Below, in pieces: positions 23,786 through 36,227 of a stretch of 64,000 bases of DNA; the stretch's first letter is position 1; the number at the start of each line of letters is the position of its first letter. The DNA lies in assembly GCA_027574665.1 (NCBI GenBank), contig CM050659.1:24033001-24097000 (forward strand), in the 5' to 3' direction. Below the pieces are notes generated by a model, which worked only from the letters and a program-made list of their open reading frames with translations, made no database searches and had not been told where the DNA came from. The DNA is from Rhynochetos jubatus (taxonomy: Eukaryota; Chordata; Aves; Eurypygiformes; Rhynochetidae). The translations under genes were made by a program, and so were the position numbers.

Positions 23786-26059
23786 CTGCCAACACAACAC
23801 AGCAAAATTAGAGTCATGACTTCAGCCCTTCTGGCCAACCCTTATCGATGTTCCCAGTGTTCCTTCTCTTGTCATTTGCAAATGAATGACAGGTTGCTGG
23901 GTGGTTGCATTTCCACCCGTAAGATATTAAGGTGCATCACCCCACACTCTTCCCCAGAAGAGGGGAGAGTCCTGGAACAGTCTGTGGGAACTGTAGCAAG
24001 CTAGCTCCTGGAGGAAGGTTCAATTTTTATTTTAACAGACTTCCTGAACATGAGTTTGTTTTTAGAACACTATATTTTAGCCACTTCAAACATTAGAAAG
24101 CACCAGATAAAACTGTATGTTTCTTCCAAGCTGAGGACTTTGCATATTTTAACAGCTAAATTAATTTCTGTTTTCTTATACTAAGGCTGCATGGAGAGAG
24201 GGGGACATTTATGTAACCGCATCACCTTTCTTGCTTATTCAGCAGTGACTCAGTCTTGAATTCTGTGAAGGGTCTGGAACTAATCAGATTACAAATCTTA
24301 GAATACCTGCTCAAGACACATTTTTTTTCCAGCTCACCTTGTCACGGCAGTCAGAACATAAAGCTAGCAGGGCAGATGATACCATTTCACCCACCTGACC
24401 CGTTCGTTGTCTTATCTATGACCACAGCTAACGTCAAATGCAATTCTACATAGTTCACCGACATAAGCAAGGTCTTTTCTAACCTGTTGCAGGACTCGGA
24501 GCTTTCAGCTGATCTAAGTTAGCTCGGTAACAGGCACTGGTTGCGCTAGTCCCGTTGAGCTGGAAACATCAGGCCCCACCATGGCAGCAGGAGCTCTTGG
24601 AGCTCTCTTCTGCTTGGGCTGTGCTTTGAGGGCTCTGGTGAGGCACTGGTTCATGCTACACCTGCTTATGAGATGAATATTACGGTCTTTTTGTAGCAGA
24701 CTGGGTTTTGGTGGTCAGTGTGGTAACTGGTGGGGCATGGGGGTAATTATCCCTGGATTTTTGGGGAAGAAGTTAATGTCAGAGGGAAGCAGAGGGAAGC
24801 AGTTCTGTCTGTATTTGCAGAGAGAAGCTACTCTCCAAAAGGGCAGGGGGTTGGCTCACCCCTTCTCACGCAGTGAATTCCCATCGAGCCAGTGTCATTT
24901 TCTGAGCTGAAGAAGGAGTAAGATCCTCTGGATTTCCCCAGCTGAGTGTTGCCAGGGAGAAATCCGGTCTAGACACATCGACTCAGTACAGAGATGCTGA
25001 TACCAAATGTGTCTAAGGAGTGAGCCATGTGAGGTTTCCAGTTAGCTAGTAACCCTGACTGCTCTTTCTGCGCCCATGGCTTTGGGGCGGTGCAATAGGT
25101 GCAGTAAGGGAACGCGCTTGCCAGCAAATTCAGTGACACTTAAACAAACATCCTCTTGGCCCCCGTTTCTGCCCATCCTTTTGTCGCCTTCCTGAAGATG
25201 ATGTGGACACGGGGCTGTGCTCTTGAAGTTATTCCCAGCACGTAGCTGAATGAGAGCACTGGGAAAAGTGTGAATATCCTCTCTGGTGAATAGCCTCACC
25301 CTGGTTTTTGGATGCACTGTGGGCTTGGACAACCCCACCTCATCCGTCATACCAGCTTCCCGTCCTTCAGAGCGATGAATTACTTTTTGACGCGGAGGTC
25401 CCTACCCAGTGCTCTTTCCTTGCCTTACTAACGTCAGTAATGATGTCATGACCACCTCTTTCAAGAAATGGGACTCCTGGCCCGGAATGTGGAACAATGC
25501 CACTTCACATTCAGACACTCAACTCCCAGCATGTCGTCATGTCCCTGCCCCTCTACCGTCTCCCAGTCTGGTGCCTGCCAGGGCTGGAAATCTGCAACAG
25601 TGGCTCTGCAGAGCAGAGCAGGGATTGCACACGCCTCTGCTTCCGTACATGTGCCCACTTCTTCCTCCTGCATATTTTATCCTGGTGGAAGATGAAGACT
25701 GAGGCTATTGCTTGGGGATTTTCACACATCTGGCAGAGGGGAGTCTTAGCAGTAGCTTTCGCTAGGCTGCCCGAAATCAGGATATCCTGGTGAAGAACCT
25801 CAAACGGATGGAGTTTAAGGGAGAAGGGATGTTCACACAGAGTTACCACACTCTTTGGCAGCTACCTGCTGGTTCTGCTGTCTTGTGCTGTGCTTCACGC
25901 AGCCCAAATGCTTCCTGGAAGTACCAAGGGCTTCAGAGCTCCCTTTGGGCCAGTCTGGAGCTGATCTGTGAGTGTGCAGATGCTGGTGTGTGAGAGGAGG
26001 CAGGATGACAGGCATCCACAAAGGACCTGATACAGGGAATCTCACACTCCGTGTGCAGA

Positions 26060-26215
26060 ATTCTAGCTTCTATTCCCAGCTCTTACGTGACCTGAGTCAA
26101 GGAACTGAAGTGCTCTGGACCTCTGTTCCCATGCTAGTTTTTTGTTTCTCAGACCTGTCGTGTGGATTTATTGCTTTGCATCCATAAAGCAACTTGGGAC
26201 TGAAGTGCTAATAAT
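26060..26215 (+). mobile_element. MIR/CORE-SINE-like relic
   Basis: CTATTCCCAGCTCTTACGTG, ACCTGAGTCAAGGAACTGAA, CTCTGGACCTCTGTTCCCAT and CATAAAGCAACTTGGGACTG follow the MIR order from the tRNA-derived body to the LINE-like tail (gtaaagcgcttagaacagtg). Diverged amniote relic in intron 2. Confidence 0.5.
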
Positions 26216-26721
26216 TTCTTCATCTATTTATTCATCTGGTATGAAAAAAATAAGATATTCCTACAGATGAAAAAGGTGGTTGATGGAGAAATGCTGAAAA
26301 GTATTGATTTAATTGGCCTGGAGCACTGCACTGCACTCCTGCCTGTATGATGTGTTTTATGAAGCACTGCATCTAGATTGTAAAGGACTGTTTAAACTTT
26401 ATTGCCATCATGCTTGCTGCTTGCCAAGCTAAAAATACCACTGTAAGGTTGTTTTGACCTCATAAGCCACACGGCTAGCTGGAGGTATTTGGAAAAAACC
26501 TGCCTTACACTCCAGGAGACATCACAAATTTACACAGTATGAGTCAATTTACCTTTCACTGTAACAATGAATTAAATAGAGCAGGACAAAAATCAGAAGG
26601 GACATATGTGTCAGCATAAACTCAGCTTAGATTTATCTTCCCACTGCTTTTTCTTACAGTTTCCAGTACCTCCTGTTGCACAAGACCATCCATGTGGTGG
26701 CTACAGTCAAGGGGACTTAAA

Positions 26722-26743
26722 GTGTGTGTGTGTGAGAGAGAGA
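26722..26743 (+). repeat. (GT)n(GA)n compound microsatellite
   Basis: GTGTGTGTGTGTGAGAGAGAGA, a short compound dinucleotide repeat in intron 2. Confidence 0.85.
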
Positions 26744-27707
26744 AACGGCGATAGTTTGTGTTACCCTAAGCTTTCGCTCCTACAGTGCTCTCAGGAGAAA
26801 TTTAAGAACAACCTCTCGCGGTAGTTTGGTGTATAATCACACTCAGAACAAGCGACACCTACGTACATCTCAGTCTGCGGCCTTTTGTGTGACCAAGCAA
26901 GATAATGCATGCTTGACACAGCAGCGAGGGCTCTGACGTTGTATTTGCTGTCCAGTCGTGTGCCAGTCAGCTGTGACCAAACGCTGTATCCCCCGTTTCC
27001 AGAGGATCATCTCCCCGTAAACATGTCATTACCAAAATTTTCCTTCCTGCATGGCTAGATTTTATACGTTGTGCCAAGAATTGAGGAGCTGCCATAACTT
27101 ACAGCATCAGCGATCTGTTTTTTAACAAGTCCTGGTTATCTTTGACTTGAAGAATACGATATGTTTAAAAAGGTCAGGTCTTCGAATGTACACATCCTAA
27201 CTGCTGTTTATTTAACCGTCATCTTATAGGCTAGATGAGATGGTATTTGAGGTTAGGAAGTTTAAGCTCATTATATATATGTAAAGAGCTAATGACATGC
27301 CCTGGTGATCTTGTTTGTCATTTACTTATGGACAGGGAGTGAAAGAGTGTTTTCAGCTGCAGCGGAGCTGAATCTGAACCTATTTTCAGATGAAGATTTT
27401 CCAGCCATGTCCTTAAGCATGGTACATCCCACTCCTATAAGCTTTCCCGTGTGCTGACTCAGGATTTTGCTTGGGCTCTTTTACAACATAAAGAATCTGG
27501 CCAAGCTGAATGCTGACCTAAGACTTTACTCTCTGCTCTATTACAGCCCGTCAAATTCTTCTCCAGGCAGAATCGCATGTGAGGGTAAACAGCGCCTGGT
27601 CCCAGCTGGCTGTGCAGCAGTCTTTGCTCTACCCTGCCCAGAAGCTGTACTGTGCCAAGGTAATCAATACAACCAAGGAAATCCAGCATTGCTGGAGCAA
27701 TCCTTAC

Positions 27708-27804
27708 CTGCATTTTATTTTTAGGGTGTCTCCTGGTAAGATGACAATGTGGTCTTTTGCAATGTTTAGCGTTGGTTTCTGGAAAAATTCTTCCTCAGCA
27801 AGAC
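27708..27804 (-). CDS. FLT1: FLT1-like exon 2 (start of Ig domain 1)
   Basis: 97-nt exon between acceptor TTTGGGTCAG and donor TGCAG|GTAAGG. It joins exon 1 in phase 1 (a glycine codon is split) and exon 3 in phase 2 (an arginine codon is split). It encodes an acidic linker (AEEEFFQ) and the first strands of Ig domain 1, with the motifs KPTLNIAKDHIVI and GDTLKIKCR. The cysteine (about residue 53) is the first disulphide partner of domain 1. The PTLNI...DTLxIxCR signature is shared with FLT4 and KDRL; mammalian FLT1 is more divergent here. Found by searching intron 1 for the missing domain-1 exon; the exact length and both phases fit. Confidence 0.88.
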
Positions 27805-30800
27805 CTGACCCAAATAAAGAAGAAATCATCATTAGGCTGGCTATTCAGTATGGTCAGAACAGGCACAATACAGTTGAGGCAAGCTTTCTGTTTTGTAAAT
27901 AGTTCCCAGTTTGGGGGCCCACACAGTGGTTGCATTTATACTGGATGCAATTCAGCTGAGCGTGGAGTTAGTTGTGAGATCCCCTTAGTTTGTTCTTGGT
28001 TTCCTTTATTCATCTCTCTCTATTCTAACATTGAGCACCTGCATTTCTGCTAATAGTCTCTGCTTTCATTCAGGGCTACCTTTATTACTGAATTATTGCA
28101 GTTTTATGAGAACAGATTCATTTCAAAAGGATTTTACACACATGTAAAAGTGGAAGGAGTCAGGTCTTTGGGAAATAATTTGATGTGCGAGCTCACACGT
28201 TACATTTTAATCAACGGGAGAAGAGAAGACAATCATTCTGGGGAGCAACTCTTTGATTCACAAGTGTGAAGCATCTGCCACATTAAAAGCAAATCAAAAG
28301 CCTGCTGTTCTCCAGAGCACCCATCACAAGTACTGCGTCTGAACCAACAGCGAGCTGCTTGCTTGGTGGGCATCGTGGCTGCGTACTGGTGTCGTGCTCC
28401 AAGGCAAATCCGCAGTGGTGTCTGCGCCACCATCATCAGTGCTAGTGTGACAAGGTCTGTCAGGTCTTTGATGACAATGGTCTTTAATGATGGCAGTGAT
28501 AAAGGTCTCTCTCATCACCACCTCCTGGCTCAGGAAATGTCTTCTGATTGTGAAACTGTCCTCAGTGAGACGCGTATCTGAGCGTACATCTAAGACAATA
28601 TCATTTTCAGAAAGTGAAACTGAGATGAAACACAAGTGAGGTTGGCCAGGCTGGTTTCCTTGTCCAGATTCAAATTAACATAATCAAGGAAAGGAGAAAA
28701 CAGACTTAGATAAGTATCTCAATTTCCAAAGCTCTGACATTAAAGCCGTATGTTTTGTTTCCCCTCCTGCTCCTCAAATCTGTATCTTCTCTTTGCCTTG
28801 AACTTGATAAGCCAGAAATCTTTAGCCGGGCTTATAACAGAGGCATTATTCTCAGCAGAATAGTGCAGATAACATATCTAGCAAAAAGAGAAACATTAGG
28901 GTTTAACTTTTCAACTGGATGAAACAGTGATTTTCTTGCCTCCCACCTCCCATCTCTCATCTCTTTTTTGCTGGGTTTGAGTAAAATGCTCTTAGCCTGG
29001 CATCTCTTAGTGCAGAGAGTGAATCACTCCCACTTTGGAGAGTCTGGCTTCTTCCACGAGCTATTCAAATTCCCATCAGTAACTCAGCGGAGGCCAGCTA
29101 ATCTCACAGCAGCAGAGAGGCCTTCCCAAAGGGGATCCTGCCCAGACAGCGTGTTGCTGGACTCCCTTTGAAGGCGTACTGACCCTTCCTATAGACCCCG
29201 AGCTGAGACTGTAAACTAGTCCTGGCCATTGCTTCAGCACCAGAGATATCCACCCCCACTTTTGCAGAACTGATGACACTATAGCTTTATCTCCAAAGTC
29301 CTCTGCAGAAAAAGTTGGAGTATGGCCAACACAAACTCCCTCCGCTGCATCTGTGTGACATCATTTAGCATGACCCTACCTAAAATCTGTATTACATGTA
29401 ATGCTGTGGAAGAAAAATAGCCAGTGTGTGCCATCCCTGCGGATGCCGTTTCTTTTCAGAAGTTCCATTATTGCTAAACACAGTGAGGATGACACGTGCA
29501 GGGTGCAGCATCCCATTTAGCAAAGAACCCAGCCCTGCAGGAGCAGACGCTATCAGGCAAGCACGCCCTTGCACTTGACTCCGAGTCCCCTCCCTTTTCC
29601 AGAAACGCCCCGTTCACACTGAGCACGGGCTGAGCTTGGCATGTGTTATGTCATGGTGCTGAGGTATTCCAGTCTCTTAAGACTGTGTGCTGAGCTTTGC
29701 TAAAACACAGGGTGGCCAACAGCTTTGACTGTGTCTGCCAAGAGTCATTTAACTTGCTAGCTGAGGTGGCTGAGACCCTGTGTAGCTCTCCCCGGACACA
29801 GCGACTACCGTGCTCTGTGCTGGGCTCCGTGTGCTGTGCCTTCAGCCAGGTGCTGCTTCAGCTTCAAAAATCCTGGGGTTTGGAATAATCCTTTTCTTTC
29901 CTCTTGTGCCTTCAGTTGTTCTTAGGGCTTAGTGGGGCTTAGCTGCTGTCTCCAGCAGGCCTGAATTTTACCTCTCATGAGCAAGTGTGACACTGTCGGG
30001 GGCGTCTGGAGTGCAGTGCCAGGCAGCTGGCGTTAGACCTGAGCTGCTATTGTGACCAGAGAGCAATGCAGTCCTTGGGCTTTTCTAATACTGGAGACTG
30101 GGTTTGCTACAAGGAAGAAAAGTATTTTTCAATTATTCTCTTTATGCTTCTGAGCTACTTCTTTCCCAAAGTTTATTTTGGCTTTGGGAGCTGAAGAAAA
30201 GAGTAAGCAAAGTGTAATTTCAGTGCTTTTCTACGCCATGGAGGACAGGAGGAGAAATTCCTCTGCCACACATACATTTGATCGCTGCTGCCAGGTGACA
30301 GAGGGTTTATATAAACACAGCGTGTGTCCTTTCTGGCACACCAGACCCAAAGCTAAGTGCAAAACTGAGAGAGTGGTAGGGGAAAACGTTAGGCTGTGCT
30401 GCATCAAGATGCCTAAATGCCAGAACTGGCAGGATGATGTCTCGCAACATTTTTAACTTCCCGTGGTCCCTTTAGAGCTAGGATTCATTTTTTGGAGGCA
30501 AAGCTGAGGACAGCCCCAGGGCATGTTGGATGAGAAGAAAGGGATCTACTCCACTTTCATATTTGTTTTATATGTTTGAGGAGACTCATGACTTTAAAAA
30601 GGCATTAGGATGCTGCAAGCAGCTTCCTGCAGAGAGCAGCAGGCATGTCGGCTGCATGTGCTCGGCAGCACATACCCTCCTTTTCCACAATCCTGCATCC
30701 TTACATTTGTTTAATTTAGGATTCTCATTCCCACTGGTCAGCGGTGCCAGGGGAACCTGCATTGCAGGTAGATACGGCTCAGCTTGTACAAAGACTGAGT

Positions 30801-31474
30801 CTCCTGGGACACTGTGTGCAGGTCTCTCAATCGCTGGTAAGCTCTTGATGCAGGAGTTTTGAAACACAGGCAGGTGCGATCTAGTTCTGGGAAGGGCAAC
30901 GTTAACCCAGGGCTGGCATCCCATAGAAAAGCATCATTTGGTTACGGTGCTTTTCCTTCTTCTTAGAATGAATACGAATGTTCACCATTTTAATGTATTT
31001 CATTTTGGGTTTATGGCTTTAATAAATGCCTCGCTTCTCAAAAAAAAAGTATTTCACAGGTACTGGGCACTTTCTATAAAACCCCTCAGACTTGGAGGAC
31101 ATCTCTCTGAAGCAGTACTCTGTGGTGCACTATAAAACCAGGACCTACAACCTGCCCAGGGTGGGGTGGGAGACCCATGCTGCTGGACCAAGTCCTGTTG
31201 AAGCTAGCATGTTCTGATTGCACAGCTTGAATAACAATGTCCAGGCCTAAAATAACATTATCCTCTTCTGTGCTAAATAATTTTGGTCCTGCTCTGGGGC
31301 TGCAAGGGTCATAAAATTAAAAACAAGTACTCGTGCCAGCCAAGTCGTTACCATAGCAAAGCTCTGCAGAGGAGCAAACGGCTTGGCAGGCTCAGTTCTG
31401 CAGAACGACGTATGGAAGCAGCATGGGTATCCTGCCTGTCCCTGCCACCTTCTCTGTGAAGCTAACACTGCTGC

Positions 31475-31515
31475 CTGGTTGGGGTGAGAGGTCTGGTTGG
31501 GGTGAGAGGCCTGGT
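31475..31515 (+). repeat. 18-bp tandem repeat, about 2.3 copies
   Basis: CTGGTTGGGGTGAGAGGT is followed directly by CTGGTTGGGGTGAGAGGC and a partial third copy CTGGT. One mismatch between the full units, so recent. Confidence 0.9.
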
Positions 31516-32292
31516 GCTGCATCCTTCTTCAGATCCCCTGGCTTGGTTTGCCGTAAGATGCTGGAGTGATAATACTGCAGAATTAGCAGAGAGCCCGTTG
31601 CCTCCTGTGGAGCTACAGATAGGTCTTGGCACAACATCCCCTCGGTAAACTGAGGGAGAATGACAGGCTCCTCCTGGGAAACGAGATGTTGCATCTACAT
31701 TAGGTTCCTGCCCTCAATTACTTGTTGCCAACGCAAGTTGTCTACAGCAAGATTCAAGAGCGTAGTGTCACCAGGCTAAAGACAGTCCCTAGAAAGAGCC
31801 CTGAGTCCGGACAGACCTTCTGTCCAGGGCCTCATTGCACCATTCCTAGTTCCAAGGGTTTATTCCTACCTTCAGACTTTAACATTCTGCTCTTGACAGT
31901 GACAACCCCAAACACAGCACAACCACACAGATCCTTGGGGGTGAATGTGAAATGTTGACTGATACATTATCCAGGGAAGAAAAGTATATTGAAAACGGTT
32001 TTTCCTGGGATAATCTGATTTTGCAGCACAGCCAATATTAAATGTGAGAGGATCCACAGGCAGAGGGTAACGTGTGACCTTCACCTCTCTATCAGATGAT
32101 TTCTAACTCTATCTCACTTGGCTGAGGGAGATCCCTCCCACGCTAAGTGAATGCCTGATTCTTCATGCTGGGCCCATCAGTGAGCAGGGATAAAAACCAT
32201 TTTCAATCTCTGTTTCTTATTGTAACAGTCTTCCTTCAAGCATCCTCTAGGCACTCTAACTACCCAGTAGCTATCCCAAAAAGAGCACTCAC

Positions 32293-32390
32293 AAATGCTT
32301 GGGAGATTGAACGTATCTAGGTGTCGTACGTAGTGACAGCTAACGTCAATACGATATCTGATTAAGAGATCCACGTATCCCTTTTGGGCA
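32293..32390 (-). other. Pseudo-exon candidate with strong splice sites, intron 1
   Basis: A long pyrimidine tract and TGCTGCAG acceptor precede 98 bases that end at ATTT|GTGAGT. The block has six CpG in otherwise AT-rich sequence (for example ACTACGTACGACACC). Spliced after exon 1 (phase 1) it reads into a stop within ten codons, so it would act as a poison exon; in the other phase it is open but matches nothing I know. Confidence 0.25.
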
Positions 32391-33829
32391 CTGCAGCACG
32401 CAGAGGAGGGGAAAGCTGAAAGAACAGTATCAAAGAGCACCTAACCCCTGCATCAGATGACAAAGAAATAATTGCTAGGCAAACTGGAGACTACTGTGTT
32501 GACAGCTAAATGAAGCAGGTTAGACTAAGGCCCTGATTCCACAAGGACTTGGGCACACAAATAGCTTTTTGCACATGATTGAACTCCAGGGACTATTCAT
32601 GTGTGTAAAGTCACTCTTGTGCGCAGATCTGGGCCCTAGGACACATCAGAACCCATTAGAAAGGACTGGAAGTCAGAGTTTTAGAGCTGATTTTAGGGTT
32701 GGGGGAAGGGGAGAGGCATATACACAACATTTAAAAACTGGTTTGTCCCTTGCTGGCAATAGATTGGGGGTAGTTTTGTAAGCTGTGCTTATCTTAAAGC
32801 ATTCCTAAGTCAGAGTCCGGATCGGGAGCATAATCTGTGCTCTGAAAACACTCTGGAATCCAGGGATGTGTGAACAGCAAGCGTGGCCCTGGTCACCAGT
32901 AATAAGGTGATCACCGATAATACCCATCGTGCAGATGAAGAGCTGTTCCCTGTGCTGCCTGCCAGGGAAAACTGGTGACGCTCCGTCTCTCCAAGTGACT
33001 CTGTGCAGCAGCAAATGACAAGAAGGAGAGACAAGGTGCTTTCCTCTGAGATGCCAGGTGCCTCATCACAAGCACGCAGTGTGAGCACATCTGAAAAATA
33101 AGCTGGTACGCGTTTTGAAGGGCATTTTCATTGCTATATCCCCAAGGAAATCCTATTTTCACTGGAATGAGAAAGCTCGAGGATTCATGGAAAAGCTGTG
33201 TGTATTTAAACCAGTGCCCTGTAATAATTTCAGGATTTACTTCAAGGTTACCCCCTATGACAAGAGAAGTCACGGCAGTACTGCCAGCATTATTGTATCA
33301 CAAGCCTTGCAATAGTTGCTGTGTTTATTAAGTTTTCAGCTCCTGGAATGTGCTTTCACTTGTTATGATCGAGTAATTTTCCATTATTTTAAAGGCTTAA
33401 TAAGACAATAGCAAATAACCAAGAAGACCCACCTCTCCCCACTTTTTGTTGTGAATTTGGTTGGGAGAGGGACATCCAGCTTTTGATTCTTCCAGACTCA
33501 TGATTGAGACTAATGAAACGTCTTATGCTCTCTGTTCAAAATGCAGAATTTTCTAAATAAAATGTTATTGCTAGCATTGGCTTTCCCAGCAAAGAAGGGA
33601 AGCTCTTGTGGCAAAGATCTGGGCTGTAAGTCAGGAACAGACCTCCCAATTTTCTTCTTTTCTGCCTGATTGGTACCAAGTCAGTACAGAGGCCAAAGGC
33701 CCCTGTGGTGGGCTGCAGGTGGGAAATGTGTAAGTCAGAAAGGGTTGTTAGAGGGTAACTTACCCTCTCTCTCATTTCATTTGTCTCCTGATTTGCTCAG
33801 GGTGTTGGTTTTGATCAGGTTATTTGCTC

Positions 33830-33945
33830 TCCTAGGTCTCCATTCTCCATGTGTATATCAAGGATAATAAGTTAACTTGTCTGTAAAGATTTAAGCCCTG
33901 CATCTTTTCCTATGCATCTGTATAGTGCTTAATGTAGGGGGGCTG
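33830..33945 (+). mobile_element. MIR-like relic (3' half)
   Basis: CTAGGTCTCCATTCTCCATG, AAGGATAATAAGTTAACTTG and GCATCTGTATAGTGCTTAAT resemble the MIR 3' half (cctcagtttcctcatctgtaaa, ggataataa, taaagcgctta). Diverged. Confidence 0.4.
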
Positions 33946-36212
33946 TGACTTCCTCATCAGGTGCTGAGACAGGCCAAACCTCTGTGGGTTCCTGGTTTAT
34001 TCCCCGCTGAAGTACTTCTCCTAGAAGAGGGGATGAGCAGGGCTTTAGACCGTCTCAGTCCTTGGCTCACATGAGGTAGGAATGACACTTTAACAAGTGC
34101 TCCATGTGCTGGAGGATGGTAGCCAAGCTATGCTCCGCATGCCTGGATATCTCAGTTACATGATACTTCCAAGATAATTGCAAAATGAAGAAAAATTACC
34201 CCAAAGCAGCAGGCAAACTAAAATGAGAGAGCTCCAGTACCTTTGCTGAGGAATCCAAACCACAGACCTGTGACAACTCTCACAATTAAAGGGTGAAACA
34301 CAAAGAAAGCAGATGATTAATGGACCCAAGAAGCAAGTTTGAGTGTAATGGGAAAAAATAATCTCCCTGCAAAGCCTGTCCTTGGAAAGTGCATGGGAAG
34401 TGGGCTGCAGATCTGCCAGGAAAGCCCAGCTCATGCTCTCTGTGCAGCTTGCTTCTCCATGCCACTGCCCAGGGACAAGGACCTCACTGTCACTCGGCCA
34501 TTGATCAACCCACCCTCTTTCCTCCAGCTGGGAAACCCACACATGGGACTGCGGAATGCTGCAAGTGCCCACCCCTGTCCAAGCCCGGCGTCAGGGGCAC
34601 GAGCAGAGCACAAGGGCTCACCTGGAACTGCGTCCAGCATGCTAAAGACCCCAGGCGTGAGCTCCTCTCGGGCTCTGGCAAGCCCAACACATCATCTAGG
34701 TGAGAAAAGCAAAGGGCCCACATACTGTGGGCCCCAGGATCCCTCGAATACCCATCACTGTCTTTTGCCAAAATTATCTCCCTTGTCTGCACTGCTGCTG
34801 TTCAAGCAGAATTATTTTTAAGGAAAATTGTCCAGCAACTTTCCAAGATCTTCTATTTTCTTTGTTTATTTAAGGTTACAAGAAGCCTATCTTCTTGTTG
34901 TTTTCCACCTAGAAATAACCAGGAATCCCCCAGAGCAGTCCTGCAACGGGGATGCTGTGTGTGGGCAAGGAACTAGCAATCTGTAGGACAGAGCCAGAGC
35001 TTCCCTTCCTACAGAAGCTGAAGAAGTTCATCCAAAATTAAATTATCAAGCACAAACTCATCAGGAGAGGTGGCTAAGAGTCTTTCAGGATATTCAAATG
35101 TTAGTGTTCACCCAAGAGTAGCTGCTGGCAAAGGAACAGGCTTCATGTTTTCTTTGATTTTCCAAGCCAGAGGATCCAGTATTTGTTTAGCTGACTCATG
35201 AGAAAGGGGAGTAGTTCACACCCATTCTTCTCCGCCTGCCACAAATAGAAGTTTTGTGTAGCTGAGCCAGAGACAGTACTTTGGGTGTAAATGTTCTAGT
35301 GACAACAACAAAAAATTAAATCATTAGTCTCAAGCAGAGGAGACATCAACAACAGCACAGTAAAAACAACTGCTAAGTAGGGCAAGTGTTTAAAGATAAG
35401 ATAAGACATTGGCCCTGCTCTTGGGATTTGTTCCTACAAGGCTTTTCCTCACCCATAGATGCATCAGCATTTCCTGATGGAGTGGCACAGGGTCACTCTG
35501 GTTTCCTTCTGTAATCAGCAGAAACTCTTCAGCAAGGCCACCTTACTGCTCTGCGTGCTGACGCGTGAAAACCCCGTGTCAATGCACAGGAACTTTTCTG
35601 GTTTTCTGTAATCAAAGTGTAACCTTTGGAGTTTGACTACACCTGCTCAAAGGCAACTCCCTGAACGCACAAAGCCATGTGCTTTCTTGGCTGTCCGTGA
35701 CACGGATCGCTGTATCAGTCGCAGATTTATGGAAAGAGGTCACAAAAAGCAACCCTAGGTCAAAATTGTTTGGTTTTTGGTAGCAGCAGCTCATTTATCA
35801 GAGCCATTGTTTTCCCTCTGACACTGTGGAGCGTAGAATCCTAAAGAATGACAGAGATATCAGCACCCTGTGCTTATGTTGAGTTATGTAGCGAGGGGAC
35901 ATGTCCTTTATAACTGGATGACAAGTTGAGAACTTGGGTCTACAGCCATAAAATAAACATGAAATCTGGGAAAGGAGGTGGCAACCTGCAATGATCTGCC
36001 ATGCACTCAAGCACACTTTGAAGTATTTAGGAAATGCAGTAATCTCTTGTCCATGGAAAAAAAAAAAGGCTGGGAATGTTATTTCTTGATCCAAATTATG
36101 GCAATTCCTCTGGGAAAGAGAAGACCTGGCACATCTCCATGATTAGCAAATATGCAGACCCAGTGGGAACAAGCCTCACAAAAAAGGAGACCACGCTATG
36201 TGCTAAAGACTT

Positions 36213-36227
36213 GGGGGGGGGGGGGGG
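36213..36227 (+). repeat. Poly-G run of 15
   Basis: Fifteen consecutive G in intron 1; structure-prone and a likely assembly length-error site. Confidence 0.9.

Larger units (their letters stand above)
23786..27707 (-). other. FLT1: Intron 2
   Basis: 3.9 kb between exons 2 and 3. One MIR-like relic near 26.1 kb and a (GT)n(GA)n microsatellite at 26.7 kb; otherwise no supported feature. Confidence 0.88.

Noticed and set aside
23437..23811. 124-codon plus-strand frame.
   Set aside because: Antisense shadow of exon 3.
28300..28500. Segment reading MPTKQAARCW on the minus strand, briefly resembling the start of histone H3.
   Set aside because: Similarity covers only about 20 bases and does not continue into the rest of the protein.
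28501..28637. Minus-strand block after acceptor TGTTTCATCTCAG reading VSLSENDIVLDVRSDTRL, first considered as exon 2 of the receptor.
   Set aside because: It lacks the essential domain-1 cysteine, has no phase-2 donor at the right distance, and the block at 27708-27804 fits length, phases and motif perfectly.
34339..34821. 160-codon plus-strand frame overlapping a 138-codon minus-strand frame.
   Set aside because: Neither translation shows a recognisable domain or plausible splice context.
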